Shown here: one piece after another, positions 7,951 through 16,498 of the stretch
Position numbering within the stretch: position 1 is the first letter of the stretch
Layout of the letters: every line of letters starts with the position of its first letter
Origin: Mucilaginibacter defluvii
Lineage (GTDB): Bacteria > Bacteroidota > Bacteroidia > Sphingobacteriales > Sphingobacteriaceae
NCBI RefSeq assembly: GCF_039543225.1
Contig: NZ_BAABJI010000002.1
Span: 1,798,001 to 1,862,000 of the forward strand
Direction of reading: 5' to 3'
DNA: 64,000 nucleotides
Position numbers and translations under genes: made by a program
The notes under the pieces: generated by a model
What the model saw: only the letters and a program-made list of their open reading frames with translations
The model's database searches: none
Told to the model about the DNA's origin: nothing

Positions 7951-10065
7951 TTGAAAGCCGATATACGCGTAGCATTAGCCGGAAACCCTAATACAGGCAA
8001 ATCAAGCCTTTTTAACGTACTTACCGGCTTAAACCAAAAAATAGGCAACTTTCCGGGTGTTACAGTTGATAAAAAGACCGGTTACATGCAACTGCCCGAT
8101 GGCCGCCACGCCGAAGTGGTGGATTTGCCCGGCACTTACAGCCTTTACCCCAAAAGTAAAGACGAATCTATCGTATTTTCTGTACTGGCCGATAAAGCGG
8201 ACACCGCCCGCCCTGACCTGGTGGTTGTTGTGCTGGATGCTACCAACCTTAAACGAAACCTGTTACTTTATACCCAGATAGCCGATTTAAAGATACCGGT
8301 TATTGTGGCGTTAAATATGATGGACCTCGCGCGTTCATCAGCCATAAAAATTGATATCGACCTGTTCTCGAAAAAATTGGGTGTCCCTGTGGTACCGATG
8401 GCCATACGCAAAGGAGAAGGCGTAACCCAACTTAAGCAGGCCATAGCCCATGCCAATAAAGTGGCCCTGCAGCCTGATACCATTGATGTAAATGTTCTTG
8501 CGCCCGAACTGATCGGACAGATCAGCGAAGAGCTACAGGTTGATAACCCTTACTTCGCGCTGCAATTAGCGCATCAGCATGAACACCTGCGTTTTTTGAG
8601 CAGCGAGCAAAGCGACCGTATTGAAAGCCTGGAGCAGAAACATGCGTTCCATTCGCAAAAAGCGCAGGCAGCTGAAACCGTTGCCCGCTATAACTTTATA
8701 AATGATCTACTTTATGATGCCGTAAAAACACCCGAAGCCGCGCAGCACGAAAGTTTCAGCAACCGCATAGATCATATATTGACGCATAAAGTATGGGGCT
8801 TTGTCATCTTTATGGGGATATTACTTTTTATCTTTCAGTCGATATTCGCCTGGTCATCCTACCCGATGGACCTTATTGAGGCGTCTTTTGTTTGGGCTGA
8901 GGATGCACTGCGTAATGTATTGCCCGAAGGGCCGCTGGCCAGCCTGCTTATTGACGGCGTTTTAGCGGGATTAAGCGGGGTGCTGGTTTTTATTCCTCAA
9001 ATCGCTATCCTTTTCGCTTTCATTTCCATACTGGAAGATACGGGCTACATGTCGCGGGTAACTTTTATGATGGATAAACTGATGCGCAAGGTAGGTCTGA
9101 GCGGTAAATCGGTAGTACCATTGATCGGCGGTTTTGCCTGTGCCGTACCTTCTATTATGGGCACCCGTACCATTGAGAACTGGAAAGACAGGATGATCAC
9201 CATTATGGTTACCCCACTGGTAGCCTGCTCGGCACGTTTACCGGTTTACACCCTGCTTATCGCCCTGGTAGTGCCTGACCAGCGGGTGTGGGGCATATTT
9301 AACATGCAGGGTTTGGTACTTACGGCCATCTATGTTTTCAGTTTGGTATCGGCCATTATTGTGGCTTTCGTGCTCAAGTTTATCCTCAAGGTACGCGAGC
9401 GCGGTTACTTTATTATGGAGCTGCCTGTTTACCGTATGCCGAGGTGGAAGAACGTTCTGTTCGCCATGTACGACCGCTCCAAAGCCTTTGTTATACAGGC
9501 CGGTAAAGTCATCATCGCCGTATCTATCGTATTATGGGTACTTGCCTCCTACGGGCCGGGCGACCGGTTTGAGCGCATTGACCAGAAATACCGCGTTACC
9601 GAAAGAATAAAGACTAACAGCCCCGAAGAACTGAACCGCATCATCGCGTCCGAGAAACTGGAGAACTCATACGCCGGCATGCTTGGCCACGCCATTGAGC
9701 CGGTCATCAAACCGTTGGGCTACGATTGGAAGATCGGTATCGCCATCATTACCTCATTTGCCGCCCGCGAGGTTTTTGTGGGCACCATGGCAACCATTTA
9801 CAGTGTGGAGGGCGATACGGACGACATACAATCGGTACAGCAAAAAATGGCTAATGCCCGCAACCCTGAAACCGGGCTACCGGTATTTACCCTGGCCACG
9901 GCATTTTCACTGATGATGTTTTATGCCTTTGCCATGCAATGCGCCAGTACGGTTGCCGTAGTATACCGCGAAACCAAGAGCTGGAAATGGCCCGCCATAC
10001 AATTCGCTTACATGACGGCGCTGGCCTATGGCGTAGCCTTCATTACCTATCAGCTTTTAAAATAG
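7951..10065 (+). CDS. feoB: Ferrous iron transport protein B
   Basis: The 704-residue inner-membrane Fe(II) transporter has an N-terminal G domain with G1 GNPNTGKSS (11-19), G3 DLPGTYS near 59 and G4 NMMD near 122. A helical insulator follows (about 165-265), then the membrane part with two Gate motifs, including ACAVPSIMGTRTIENWKDRM near 400 and SFAAREVFVGTMATIY near 605. The TTG start at 7951 is used because the G1 motif sits at the usual distance and no better start is near. It is cotranscribed with feoA. Confidence 0.95.
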   Translation: MKADIRVALAGNPNTGKSSLFNVLTGLNQKIGNFPGVTVDKKTGYMQLPDGRHAEVVDLPGTYSLYPKSKDESIVFSVLADKADTARPDLVVVVLDATNLKRNLLLYTQIADLKIPVIVALNMMDLARSSAIKIDIDLFSKKLGVPVVPMAIRKGEGVTQLKQAIAHANKVALQPDTIDVNVLAPELIGQISEELQVDNPYFALQLAHQHEHLRFLSSEQSDRIESLEQKHAFHSQKAQAAETVARYNFINDLLYDAVKTPEAAQHESFSNRIDHILTHKVWGFVIFMGILLFIFQSIFAWSSYPMDLIEASFVWAEDALRNVLPEGPLASLLIDGVLAGLSGVLVFIPQIAILFAFISILEDTGYMSRVTFMMDKLMRKVGLSGKSVVPLIGGFACAVPSIMGTRTIENWKDRMITIMVTPLVACSARLPVYTLLIALVVPDQRVWGIFNMQGLVLTAIYVFSLVSAIIVAFVLKFILKVRERGYFIMELPVYRMPRWKNVLFAMYDRSKAFVIQAGKVIIAVSIVLWVLASYGPGDRFERIDQKYRVTERIKTNSPEELNRIIASEKLENSYAGMLGHAIEPVIKPLGYDWKIGIAIITSFAAREVFVGTMATIYSVEGDTDDIQSVQQKMANARNPETGLPVFTLATAFSLMMFYAFAMQCASTVAVVYRETKSWKWPAIQFAYMTALAYGVAFITYQLLK

Positions 10066-10085
10066 GCTGTTGGTTAGTATCTTTG
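10055..10085 (+). promoter_or_regulatory. Possible promoter for the SprT-like gene
   Basis: TATCTTTG at 10078-10085 fits the -7 box TAnnTTTG. TTTT at 10055-10058, 19 bases upstream, is a one-mismatch -33 element lying over the feoB stop codon. The resulting leader would be only about 10 bases. Confidence 0.4.
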
Positions 10086-10101
10086 TCCGCAGAGGTTACC
10101 T

Positions 10102-10719
10102 TTGGATAAAATACAAATTCTTGCCCGTTATATGCCACCCGATGCCGCGCCGCTTATTGGCCGGTGGATAGATTATTTTAAGTGCGAATTTAAAATATCG
10201 CGTGGCCGTAGCAGTAAGTTTGGCGATTACCGTCCGCCGTTTGATGGCAAGGGACACCGCATCTCAGTTAACTACAATTTAAACCCCTACGCATTTTTGG
10301 TGACCACCGTGCACGAGTTCGCGCACCTGCACACCTGGAACGAGCATAAACACAAAGCCAAACCCCACGGCGCCGAGTGGAAGAACAATTTTAAGAAGAT
10401 GATGCAGCCTTTTTTTGAGAAGGATGTTTTTCCGGCAGATGTAAAGCATGCCATTGTGCGTTACTTGAATAATCCCGCCGCTTCAAGCTGCTCAGATCTT
10501 AACCTGTACCGTTCGCTGCGCTTATACGATAATCCGAAGGAATCGATACACACGGTTGAAAAGATAGCTGTCAACACCCTATTCAAACTAAAGGATGGCC
10601 GTGTATTTCAAAAAGGGGAAAAGCTGCGCAAGCGTTATAAATGTGTTGAAGTCGCCACACGGCGCATCTACCTGTTCAGCCCGGTAGCCGAGGTTGAAGT
10701 GGTCTCATCCAACCAATAA
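10102..10719 (+). CDS. SprT-like zinc metalloprotease domain protein
   Basis: The 205-residue protein carries a SprT-like domain with zinc motif HEFAH (71-75) and a probable third ligand His89 in KPHGAEWK. SprT-like proteins resemble SPRTN/Wss1 proteases that act on DNA-protein crosslinks, but bacterial members are mostly uncharacterised. The start is TTG at 10102; no ATG gives the N-terminal helix. The C-terminal part (about 150-205) looks like a small beta-rich domain. It lies 36 bases after feoB, with a weak promoter of its own in between. Confidence 0.8.
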   Translation: MDKIQILARYMPPDAAPLIGRWIDYFKCEFKISRGRSSKFGDYRPPFDGKGHRISVNYNLNPYAFLVTTVHEFAHLHTWNEHKHKAKPHGAEWKNNFKKMMQPFFEKDVFPADVKHAIVRYLNNPAASSCSDLNLYRSLRLYDNPKESIHTVEKIAVNTLFKLKDGRVFQKGEKLRKRYKCVEVATRRIYLFSPVAEVEVVSSNQ

Positions 10720-10780
10720 AATTCGTATAAAGCTGTAGCGTTAGCTGTTACCGTTGCGTAAGGATAATAAAACCTGCTTT

Positions 10781-11197
10781 ATGCTTAAAAGAACGTTTTT
10801 ATTCATCGCTGCAGCCTTGGTAATTACATCGTGCGGAAAAAAGGATATATCTACCTGCCCGGATAAGGTTTGTACCGAGGAGTTCGCTACCATCACCGTC
10901 AGTTTTATTGATAAAGATGGCAAACCCGCCACCTTGAGCAGTTTCAGTGCCGTGAATAAACGAACCGGCGACACGCTGGGCCATCAAAAACAATACGACC
11001 TTTACCCTGAAAACGTTTATCCTGTGGCTGATGACGGCGACCTCGACAAACTTTCTTCAGAAGGAGACATCATTAACATTAAGGCCGTTGATAGCGTTAC
11101 TAAAAAGGTAAAAAACGCATCACTTGTTATATCAGGCGGCGCATGTGCCTGCCACATCAAAAAACTCTCCGGTCCGGACACGATACAATTTGACTAA
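10781..11197 (+). CDS. Cysteine-containing lipoprotein, first of two tandem paralogues
   Basis: From the ATG at 10781 the product is 138 residues: a signal peptide with lipobox VITSC, then CPDKVCTEEFATITVSF, an IgG-like beta domain, and a C-terminal SGGACACHIKKLSGPDTIQF block. The next gene encodes the same arrangement (CPDKPCT, SGGKCACHVERVSGP), so this is a duplicated family. The paired CPDKxC and CACH motifs could hold a metal or form disulfides in the periplasm; that is inference. An upstream in-frame TTG would put nine polar residues before the signal peptide and is unlikely. I do not recognise a named domain. Confidence 0.72.
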   Translation: MLKRTFLFIAAALVITSCGKKDISTCPDKVCTEEFATITVSFIDKDGKPATLSSFSAVNKRTGDTLGHQKQYDLYPENVYPVADDGDLDKLSSEGDIINIKAVDSVTKKVKNASLVISGGACACHIKKLSGPDTIQFD

Positions 11198-11294
11198 ATA
11201 CTTACCCTACATCCTATGAAATAAAACCTGCAACGTGAAAGCGCCGGTTTTAGCTGAAGAACTATTATATATAAATAGTGTTTAATTGTTGTGA

Positions 11295-11327
11295 GGCCCG
11301 GCCTTAATAAGTCGGGCCATTTTTTTT
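11295..11327 (+). terminator. Terminator or attenuator between the two paralogous lipoprotein genes
   Basis: GGCCCG (11295-11300) pairs with CGGGCC (11313-11318), followed by A and eight Ts. It ends only 16 bases before the ATG of the second lipoprotein gene, leaving no room for a promoter downstream, so it may terminate partially in front of that gene. Confidence 0.8.
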
Positions 11328-11343
11328 AATTTCTAATTTACCC

Positions 11344-11727
11344 ATGACCAAATTACCCGTAATGCTTTTAGCCATACTGGCTATAAATACCTGTAACCAG
11401 GCCGAAGAAAAATGCCCCGACAAGCCCTGTACTATGATGTTTGCCAGCGTGCCGGTAAGCTATAACAAACCAGTTAAGGATTTTAAGGCCGTTAACCTGC
11501 GCACAGGTCAAAACCTAACCCATCAGGATCAAACCACAGGCAACATGTTTACCATTGTTGATGATGGTGACCGCAAAAAACTGACAGAAGGCGGCGATGA
11601 TATTGAACTTACCGCAACTGATAGCGCCACCAATGTTAGCCGTAAGGATACCGTAAAAATATCCGGCGGCAAATGCGCCTGCCATGTGGAGCGTGTGTCG
11701 GGCCCTACCGAAATTAGCTTTAAGTAA
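11344..11727 (+). CDS. Cysteine-containing lipoprotein, second of two tandem paralogues
   Basis: The 127-residue product repeats the plan of the preceding gene: short hydrophobic N-terminus, CPDKPCTMMFASVPVSY, a VDDGDRKKLTEGGDDIEL segment matching VADDGDLDKLSSEGDIINI of its neighbour, and SGGKCACHVERVSGPTEISF at the end. The hydrophobic segment MTKLPVMLLAILAINTCNQ ends in a non-ideal lipobox (INTC), so lipidation is likely but less certain than for the paralogue. A terminator-like hairpin sits just upstream of its start. Function is unknown. Confidence 0.7.
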   Translation: MTKLPVMLLAILAINTCNQAEEKCPDKPCTMMFASVPVSYNKPVKDFKAVNLRTGQNLTHQDQTTGNMFTIVDDGDRKKLTEGGDDIELTATDSATNVSRKDTVKISGGKCACHVERVSGPTEISFK

Positions 11728-11827
11728 CATTGGCGTTAAGGGTTGCTAAAGTTTTTCAATATCCGTTAATTTGAGGTAGGCCGGTGCTAAACATCGGCTT
11801 ACCAATTATAACTAACAAATACCGCTT

Positions 11828-12997
11828 ATGAAAAAACTGCTCTTAGCTTTATGGGTTACCGCTGCCTTTATAACTGCCAAAGCCCAGCAACCCGAAAAAT
11901 TTAACGGGCTGGATATGAACCTGGGCAATCTTTCCCGACTGTCCGACGCGCAAACGAGATCCATTAGTCCGGAGAATTTTACCGGTTCTAAGGGCAAGGG
12001 AGCCATGGCCGACCCGGTGAAGAACAAGGGCCAGCGCAATGTGGCCAATGCCGCTAATGAAGCCCGCGACCTGGGTATAGGCTGGAAGGTAAACCCCTTC
12101 ATCATTGTAAACCCCGGCGAAACCATTACCATTGCCGAAATGGAAGGCCCCGGCGCCATACAACAAATATGGATGACGCCTACCGGCAACTGGCAGTTCT
12201 CTATCCTCCGCTTTTATTGGGATGATGAAACCGAACCATCGGTGGAGTCGCCAGTTGGCGTGTTCTTCGGAATGGGCTGGGGTAATGAGTATGCGCCGCT
12301 AAACTCCTTGCCGGTTACAGTAAACCCGGGTAGTGCCTTTAATTGCTACTGGAAGATGCCTTTCCGCAAAAAATGCCGTGTTACGTTGGAGAACATCAAT
12401 AAGGCCGAACCAATGCGATTGTATTACCAGATCAACTATACGCTCACTACCATCGGCGATGATGAAGCCTATTTTCATGCACAGTACCGCCGCTCAAACC
12501 CCAACACCACATCGCTGCATACTATACTGGATGGAGTTAAGGGCAAAGGGCAGTATGTGGGTACTTACATGGGCATTGGGGTAAACAATAACGGCTGGTG
12601 GGGCGAGGGCGAGATCAAATTTTTCATGGATGGCGATAAGGAATATCCAACCATAGCAGGCACTGGCACGGAGGACTACTTTTGCGGATCGTACAACTTT
12701 GACCGCGGCGGCAAATACACCGAGTTTACCACCCCCTACGCCGGTTTGCACCAGGTAATACGCCCCGACGGAACTTACAAAGCTCAGCAACGTTTTGGCA
12801 TGTACCGCTGGCATATTATGGACCCTGTAAGGTTTGATAAAGATTTAAAAGTAACCATACAGGATTTAGGCTGGCGCGATGGCGGGCGTTATCTGCCGCA
12901 AAAGTCGGATATTATAACGGTAGCCTACTGGTATCAGCGCGAGCCGCACGGCAAATTCCCGAAGTTGCCGGAAAAGGATTTGCTGGAAGTGAACTGA
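11828..12997 (+). CDS. DUF2961 / glycoside hydrolase family 172 protein
   Basis: The 389-residue secreted protein has a Sec signal peptide (cleavage near AKAQQP, 18-20) and a DUF2961 double jelly-roll domain: GPGAIQQIWMT near 104-114, a WDDETEPSVESPVGVFFG segment near 137-154, and GTGTEDYFCGSYNFDRGG near 280-297. DUF2961 is now glycoside hydrolase family 172, whose studied members act on arabinofuranosyl or fructofuranosyl residues in arabinan-type or difructose substrates. The acidic residues of WDDETEPS and TGTEDYF are likely catalytic. It is probably periplasmic or extracellular. It stands alone, without the SusC/SusD pair of a polysaccharide locus. Confidence 0.85.
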   Translation: MKKLLLALWVTAAFITAKAQQPEKFNGLDMNLGNLSRLSDAQTRSISPENFTGSKGKGAMADPVKNKGQRNVANAANEARDLGIGWKVNPFIIVNPGETITIAEMEGPGAIQQIWMTPTGNWQFSILRFYWDDETEPSVESPVGVFFGMGWGNEYAPLNSLPVTVNPGSAFNCYWKMPFRKKCRVTLENINKAEPMRLYYQINYTLTTIGDDEAYFHAQYRRSNPNTTSLHTILDGVKGKGQYVGTYMGIGVNNNGWWGEGEIKFFMDGDKEYPTIAGTGTEDYFCGSYNFDRGGKYTEFTTPYAGLHQVIRPDGTYKAQQRFGMYRWHIMDPVRFDKDLKVTIQDLGWRDGGRYLPQKSDIITVAYWYQREPHGKFPKLPEKDLLEVN

Positions 12998-13001
12998 TAA
13001 A

Positions 13002-13041
13002 AAAACAGTAAGCCTCACCATAAGGTAAGGCTTACTGTTTT
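13002..13041. terminator. Bidirectional terminator between convergent genes
   Basis: A perfect 14-bp stem (13002-13015 with 13028-13041) flanked by A and T runs serves both the GH172 gene and the convergent TonB-dependent receptor gene. Confidence 0.92.
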
Positions 13042-13052
13042 AAGAATTGTTA

Positions 13053-15239
13053 CTAAAGCTTGAATTTAACTCCTCCATTAATTACAAAACCATCTAATGG
13101 CGCATAAATATCCCGAAATACCGGGTTAGTAATGCTCCCTGTATATATTGTATCAAACTTGGTTTGCCTTGTATCTGTCAGGTTTTCAAAGTTAATGAAC
13201 AGTGAAAACCGCTCCCATATCTTCTCCGCCATTAGCCCCGTTATCCAATATCCTTTTCCTATGCTTCCGTTGTTTAACTGTTGAGGGCTAAAATAATACG
13301 CTTCCAAACCTATTTTTAACCTATCTTCCACCTCATACATGAGTACATTATTTAAACGGTGACGGGATACCAGCGGATAATCAGTAGTGGCATTCTCACT
13401 GGTTTGCTTTACATCAGCAAGTGTATAGCCTATAAAAAGCTTAAAATTACCATATGTAAGTTTGATATTGGTTTCCATACCCTTAGTATTCAAATTTCCT
13501 TCCGGTTGCTGGTATTGGAGGTTGCCATTTATAAGTTGTTTCAACAGCATGGGGTTATTAACTTTGGTATAAAATAACAACTGATTAATGCTGAATGCTA
13601 CAGCGTCATCAAATAAGGCTGCATGATAGTTTATATCATAATTGGCCCCGTATGACTGCTCAGCTTTGGTTTCCGTAACATCCAATGGCAACACATTCCG
13701 AAACTGTATCCGCTCTGCATCTTCTGTAAATATCGTTGGTGCTTTATAACCCAGGCCACCACCCAAACGGGTAGATAAATGCTCATTGATTTTCCAGAGT
13801 GCAGATACTCTCGGTAAAAGGAATAAACCATAATCGTTGTGATAATCACCCCTGATTCCGGTTTCCAGTGTAATATTATTATCTATATCAAACGTATTCT
13901 GAACAAAACCGCCAATGGTGTTATAGGTGTAATCGCGAAGCGCAAAAGCACCCTGTTTTTCTTCTTCAAAACGATCAGTCAATAAATTCAACCCTGCTAT
14001 CCAATCCGACCTTTTGCCCGTAAATGAATAATTAGCTTCACTGTAAGAAGATACCTGCACACCCGAAAAACGATAATCAGGCAAAGCTATATTGCGGTAA
14101 AAATAACTCACACTGTTTTTAAATGTCAGTTTTTCATTATCATTCAGCTTGTGGTCAAGTTGTAATTGGCTGCTGTATCTGCCTGTCTTATTTTGCTCAA
14201 AGTAAGAATGCTGCGCATTACCCAGGCCATTGATGTAATCAAGATCACCACCGATCCGGTTTTCTATGGTAGTATTTAAACCAATGTTAAGTGTAGTGCG
14301 ATCATTTAAATACAGCCATAATTTCGGATTTAACGTATAGCGGTTAAACCGGGGTATAGCGGTTAAACCTATTGTTGAAGGGTCATAAGGTGAACCATGA
14401 TTATAGGCTGCGTAAATAGTTGCACCTGCTTTATCAAACTTTTGGCCGTAAAACACGCTTGCATCCAACCCTTTTGCTGATGTGCCGTTTAAAAGAAAAT
14501 CCAGCTTTCGTTCATCTGTAGGTGTTTTTGATACCAGGTTAACCAACCCGGCAATTGCGCCGCCACCATAAAGTGTTGACGATGCCCCTTTGATAACCTC
14601 CACCTGTTTCAAATCCAGCGGTGCTATTTGCAGTAAACCCAATCCACCTGAGAAGCCGGAGTACAAAGGAAAGCCGTCACGTATTATCTGCGTGTACTTA
14701 CCATCTAACCCTTGAATACGGATGGCCGAGTTACCACTGGTTGCCGATGTTTGCTGCGTTTGTATACCCGTACTTTCATTGAGCATCATGCGGATATCTC
14801 CGGGTTTCATATTGCCTTTTTCTTCCAGTTCCTCACCTGAAATAACTTCTACCCGGGTAGGTGTATTGGCAATAGTACGGCTGCTGCGTGTAGACGATAC
14901 GGTAACTTCAATGAGCTCCTCCCCCTCCCCTTTACCTGATGGCATCAACTGCACCACCACCATCCCTGGTACCTGAAGTGGAAAAGTAAGCGTATCCAGT
15001 TTGGTTTGGTATCCTACATAGCGAAACTGCAAAATCTGCATCCCATCTGGTAGCCCGCTTAAAGTTATTAGCCCACTTGTATCGGCTGTTGCACCTTTGG
15101 TTGCACCTTGTAATAGTACGGTTGCGCCAATTAAGGGGGTATTTGTTTTACCATCCTTAATAATGGCTTTAAATGTATTTTGAGAAAGAGCTAAAGTAGT
15201 ATATAGCAGTGCTGCTACGAGCACAAATATTCGTTTCAT
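13053..15239 (-). CDS. TonB-dependent receptor with carboxypeptidase-like N-terminal domain
   Basis: The 728-residue outer-membrane receptor has a signal peptide (1-19), a CarboxypepD_reg-like beta domain (about 23-105, with DGKTNTPLIGATVLLQG), a plug domain (about 115-225; VEVIKGASSTLYGGGAIAGLVNLVSK at its end) and a 22-strand barrel. It is not a SusC partner: it is too short and no SusD gene is near. The DUF6660 protein upstream on the same strand is often found with metal-related receptors, so a metal or metal-chelate substrate is plausible but inferred. Length and domain order match iron/copper-type receptors. Confidence 0.88.
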   Translation of the reverse strand: MKRIFVLVAALLYTTLALSQNTFKAIIKDGKTNTPLIGATVLLQGATKGATADTSGLITLSGLPDGMQILQFRYVGYQTKLDTLTFPLQVPGMVVVQLMPSGKGEGEELIEVTVSSTRSSRTIANTPTRVEVISGEELEEKGNMKPGDIRMMLNESTGIQTQQTSATSGNSAIRIQGLDGKYTQIIRDGFPLYSGFSGGLGLLQIAPLDLKQVEVIKGASSTLYGGGAIAGLVNLVSKTPTDERKLDFLLNGTSAKGLDASVFYGQKFDKAGATIYAAYNHGSPYDPSTIGLTAIPRFNRYTLNPKLWLYLNDRTTLNIGLNTTIENRIGGDLDYINGLGNAQHSYFEQNKTGRYSSQLQLDHKLNDNEKLTFKNSVSYFYRNIALPDYRFSGVQVSSYSEANYSFTGKRSDWIAGLNLLTDRFEEEKQGAFALRDYTYNTIGGFVQNTFDIDNNITLETGIRGDYHNDYGLFLLPRVSALWKINEHLSTRLGGGLGYKAPTIFTEDAERIQFRNVLPLDVTETKAEQSYGANYDINYHAALFDDAVAFSINQLLFYTKVNNPMLLKQLINGNLQYQQPEGNLNTKGMETNIKLTYGNFKLFIGYTLADVKQTSENATTDYPLVSRHRLNNVLMYEVEDRLKIGLEAYYFSPQQLNNGSIGKGYWITGLMAEKIWERFSLFINFENLTDTRQTKFDTIYTGSITNPVFRDIYAPLDGFVINGGVKFKL

Positions 15240-15301
15240 TAATTTTTATGATTAAGTTAATTCCAATAACAATAAGCCACAACGGTGGCTATAAAAAGGG
15301 A

Positions 15302-15619
15302 TTAACTTAGTTGAGGGGGCTGCCATATTGCCAAAGCCACTTCTTTTAAATAAGGATGAGTATAAGAAGCATATATACGCTCAGGACTTTCAAAAATAAC
15401 TTCAATAGAAGTTAGTACAGGATTGGTGACAACAAAACCAAAACAAGAACAACACATAAAGAAGGGTGAACAACCGATACACTCTTTTTCATGGGATGAT
15501 TGCTTAGCGGCTTGCTCTTTTATTTCGTTTATAGTATCCTGACAACCCTGATCTGCACAACATGGTTTTGCCGACATTATCAGCACAATCATGGAAATTA
15601 TAAGGCAGAATGATTTCAC
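15302..15619 (-). CDS. DUF6660 family small cysteine-rich protein
   Basis: The 105-residue secreted or membrane-tethered protein has a hydrophobic N-terminus, then CC and CIGCSPFFMCCSCFG clusters, and ends in the family signature IWQPPQLS. DUF6660 proteins are small Bacteroidota proteins found beside TonB-dependent receptors and metal resistance genes; function is unknown but the Cys clusters suggest metal binding. The start is GTG at 15619. A -7-like box TAACTTTG on the minus strand (15624-15631) ends 4 bases before it, so the message could be leaderless. It lies 62 bases upstream of the receptor gene and is probably its operon partner. Confidence 0.78.
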   Translation of the reverse strand: MKSFCLIISMIVLIMSAKPCCADQGCQDTINEIKEQAAKQSSHEKECIGCSPFFMCCSCFGFVVTNPVLTSIEVIFESPERIYASYTHPYLKEVALAIWQPPQLS

Positions 15620-15686
15620 AATCCAAAGTTAAATAATTCATCAATTAATATTGGCGCATTCGCTTACCAAATCTTCCAAATAAGTA

Positions 15687-16223
15687 TCATCTGTTTTTAC
15701 TCAGGGCGATAGCCCTTTCTATCCGGGGGCGGTTATATCGTTGAAGAAAGATTGGGTAAAGGTTAAATAATACATTCAATGTCAGTAACGATAGTGACTT
15801 GAGAAATCCGAATTTAACGGCCACGAAAATATTAAATCCAAATACGATGAACAGGATAATCATGTGGCCCAACTCCGATTTTTTAGTTTGATGATGTAAA
15901 TGCTTTAACGCTTGGATATCTTTTGCTACCGGATTGTTTTTTTTATGCAGCTTTTCCCAGCCTACCCAAACCAATAACTTCCTGAAGAAATTGATGCCAA
16001 ACTGCTCGTAAATCTTTCCGCCACGCTCCCATTTCTTCTCCCTATAATAAGATGAAGCGAGGTCGCTTTTTAATGTTTCGGTAAAAGCGAGTACACCCGT
16101 CATCAACATAAAATTTAAAATCCATGCGAACGAGAAACTATCCATCCTGATATAAGCAGCTAGAACATATACCAGGCCAATCGTAACTACTACAATCAAA
16201 ACTAATTTTAATATTTTCTGCAT
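15687..16223 (-). CDS. CrtO-type acyltransferase homologue (glycosyl-4,4'-diaponeurosporenoate acyltransferase family)
   Basis: From the ATG at 16223 the product is 178 residues with two N-terminal membrane helices (about 5-45), a KWERGGKIYEQFGINFFRKLLVWVGW segment, QTKKSELGHM (about 112-121), a further membrane region and a C-terminal LQRYNRPRIERAI. The TKxxELxH and QRYNRPR motifs are those of Staphylococcus CrtO, the last acylation enzyme of staphyloxanthin synthesis, and its relatives in bacteria that make no staphyloxanthin. No carotenoid gene is nearby. The probable role is transfer of an acyl group at the membrane; the acceptor is unknown. An in-frame TTG at 16265 would add 14 polar residues and overlap the promoter. 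Confidence 0.72.
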   Translation of the reverse strand: MQKILKLVLIVVVTIGLVYVLAAYIRMDSFSFAWILNFMLMTGVLAFTETLKSDLASSYYREKKWERGGKIYEQFGINFFRKLLVWVGWEKLHKKNNPVAKDIQALKHLHHQTKKSELGHMIILFIVFGFNIFVAVKFGFLKSLSLLTLNVLFNLYPIFLQRYNRPRIERAIALSKNR

Positions 16224-16262
16224 AGTGTGTTTTGCCAGTGATTTACAGTGCCATCCGGCTCT

Positions 16263-16292
16263 CAAATATATACTATGGCGCCGATCAACAAA
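16263..16292 (-). promoter_or_regulatory. Bacteroidota-type promoter for the CrtO-type gene
   Basis: On the minus strand TTTG (16289-16292) and TATATTTG (16263-16270), 18 bases apart, match the consensus. The ATG follows at 16223. Confidence 0.75.
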
Positions 16293-16391
16293 ATTGCGAT
16301 AAACTCACACAATAACTACGCTTCAATCAACTTTGGCGTCTATATATTTTGCTAGTCTTATTAAAACCCCTCTAAAACCTGCATTTCTGCT

Positions 16392-16406
16392 CCACTTTTT
16401 CCCACC
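16392..16406 (-). promoter_or_regulatory. Inverted pair of MraZ-type repeats
   Basis: On the minus strand this reads GGTGGGAAAAAGTGG: GTGGG and GTGG 10 bases apart, the same unit and spacing as the operator next to mraZ but in the other orientation, about 95 bases upstream of it. It could be a second MraZ site. Confidence 0.4.
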
Positions 16407-16498
16407 GCATCATTCACTGCCATAAACAACTGATTTACAGCAAAACTATTTAAAAAATTAACGCAACAAAAAGCGCACTAAAAATGTTGAAAACTTTT

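Noticed and set aside
13053..15239. SusC-type receptor of a polysaccharide utilisation locus with the GH172 gene
   Set aside because: The receptor is too short for SusC, no SusD gene is present, and the GH172 gene is convergent with its own terminator.
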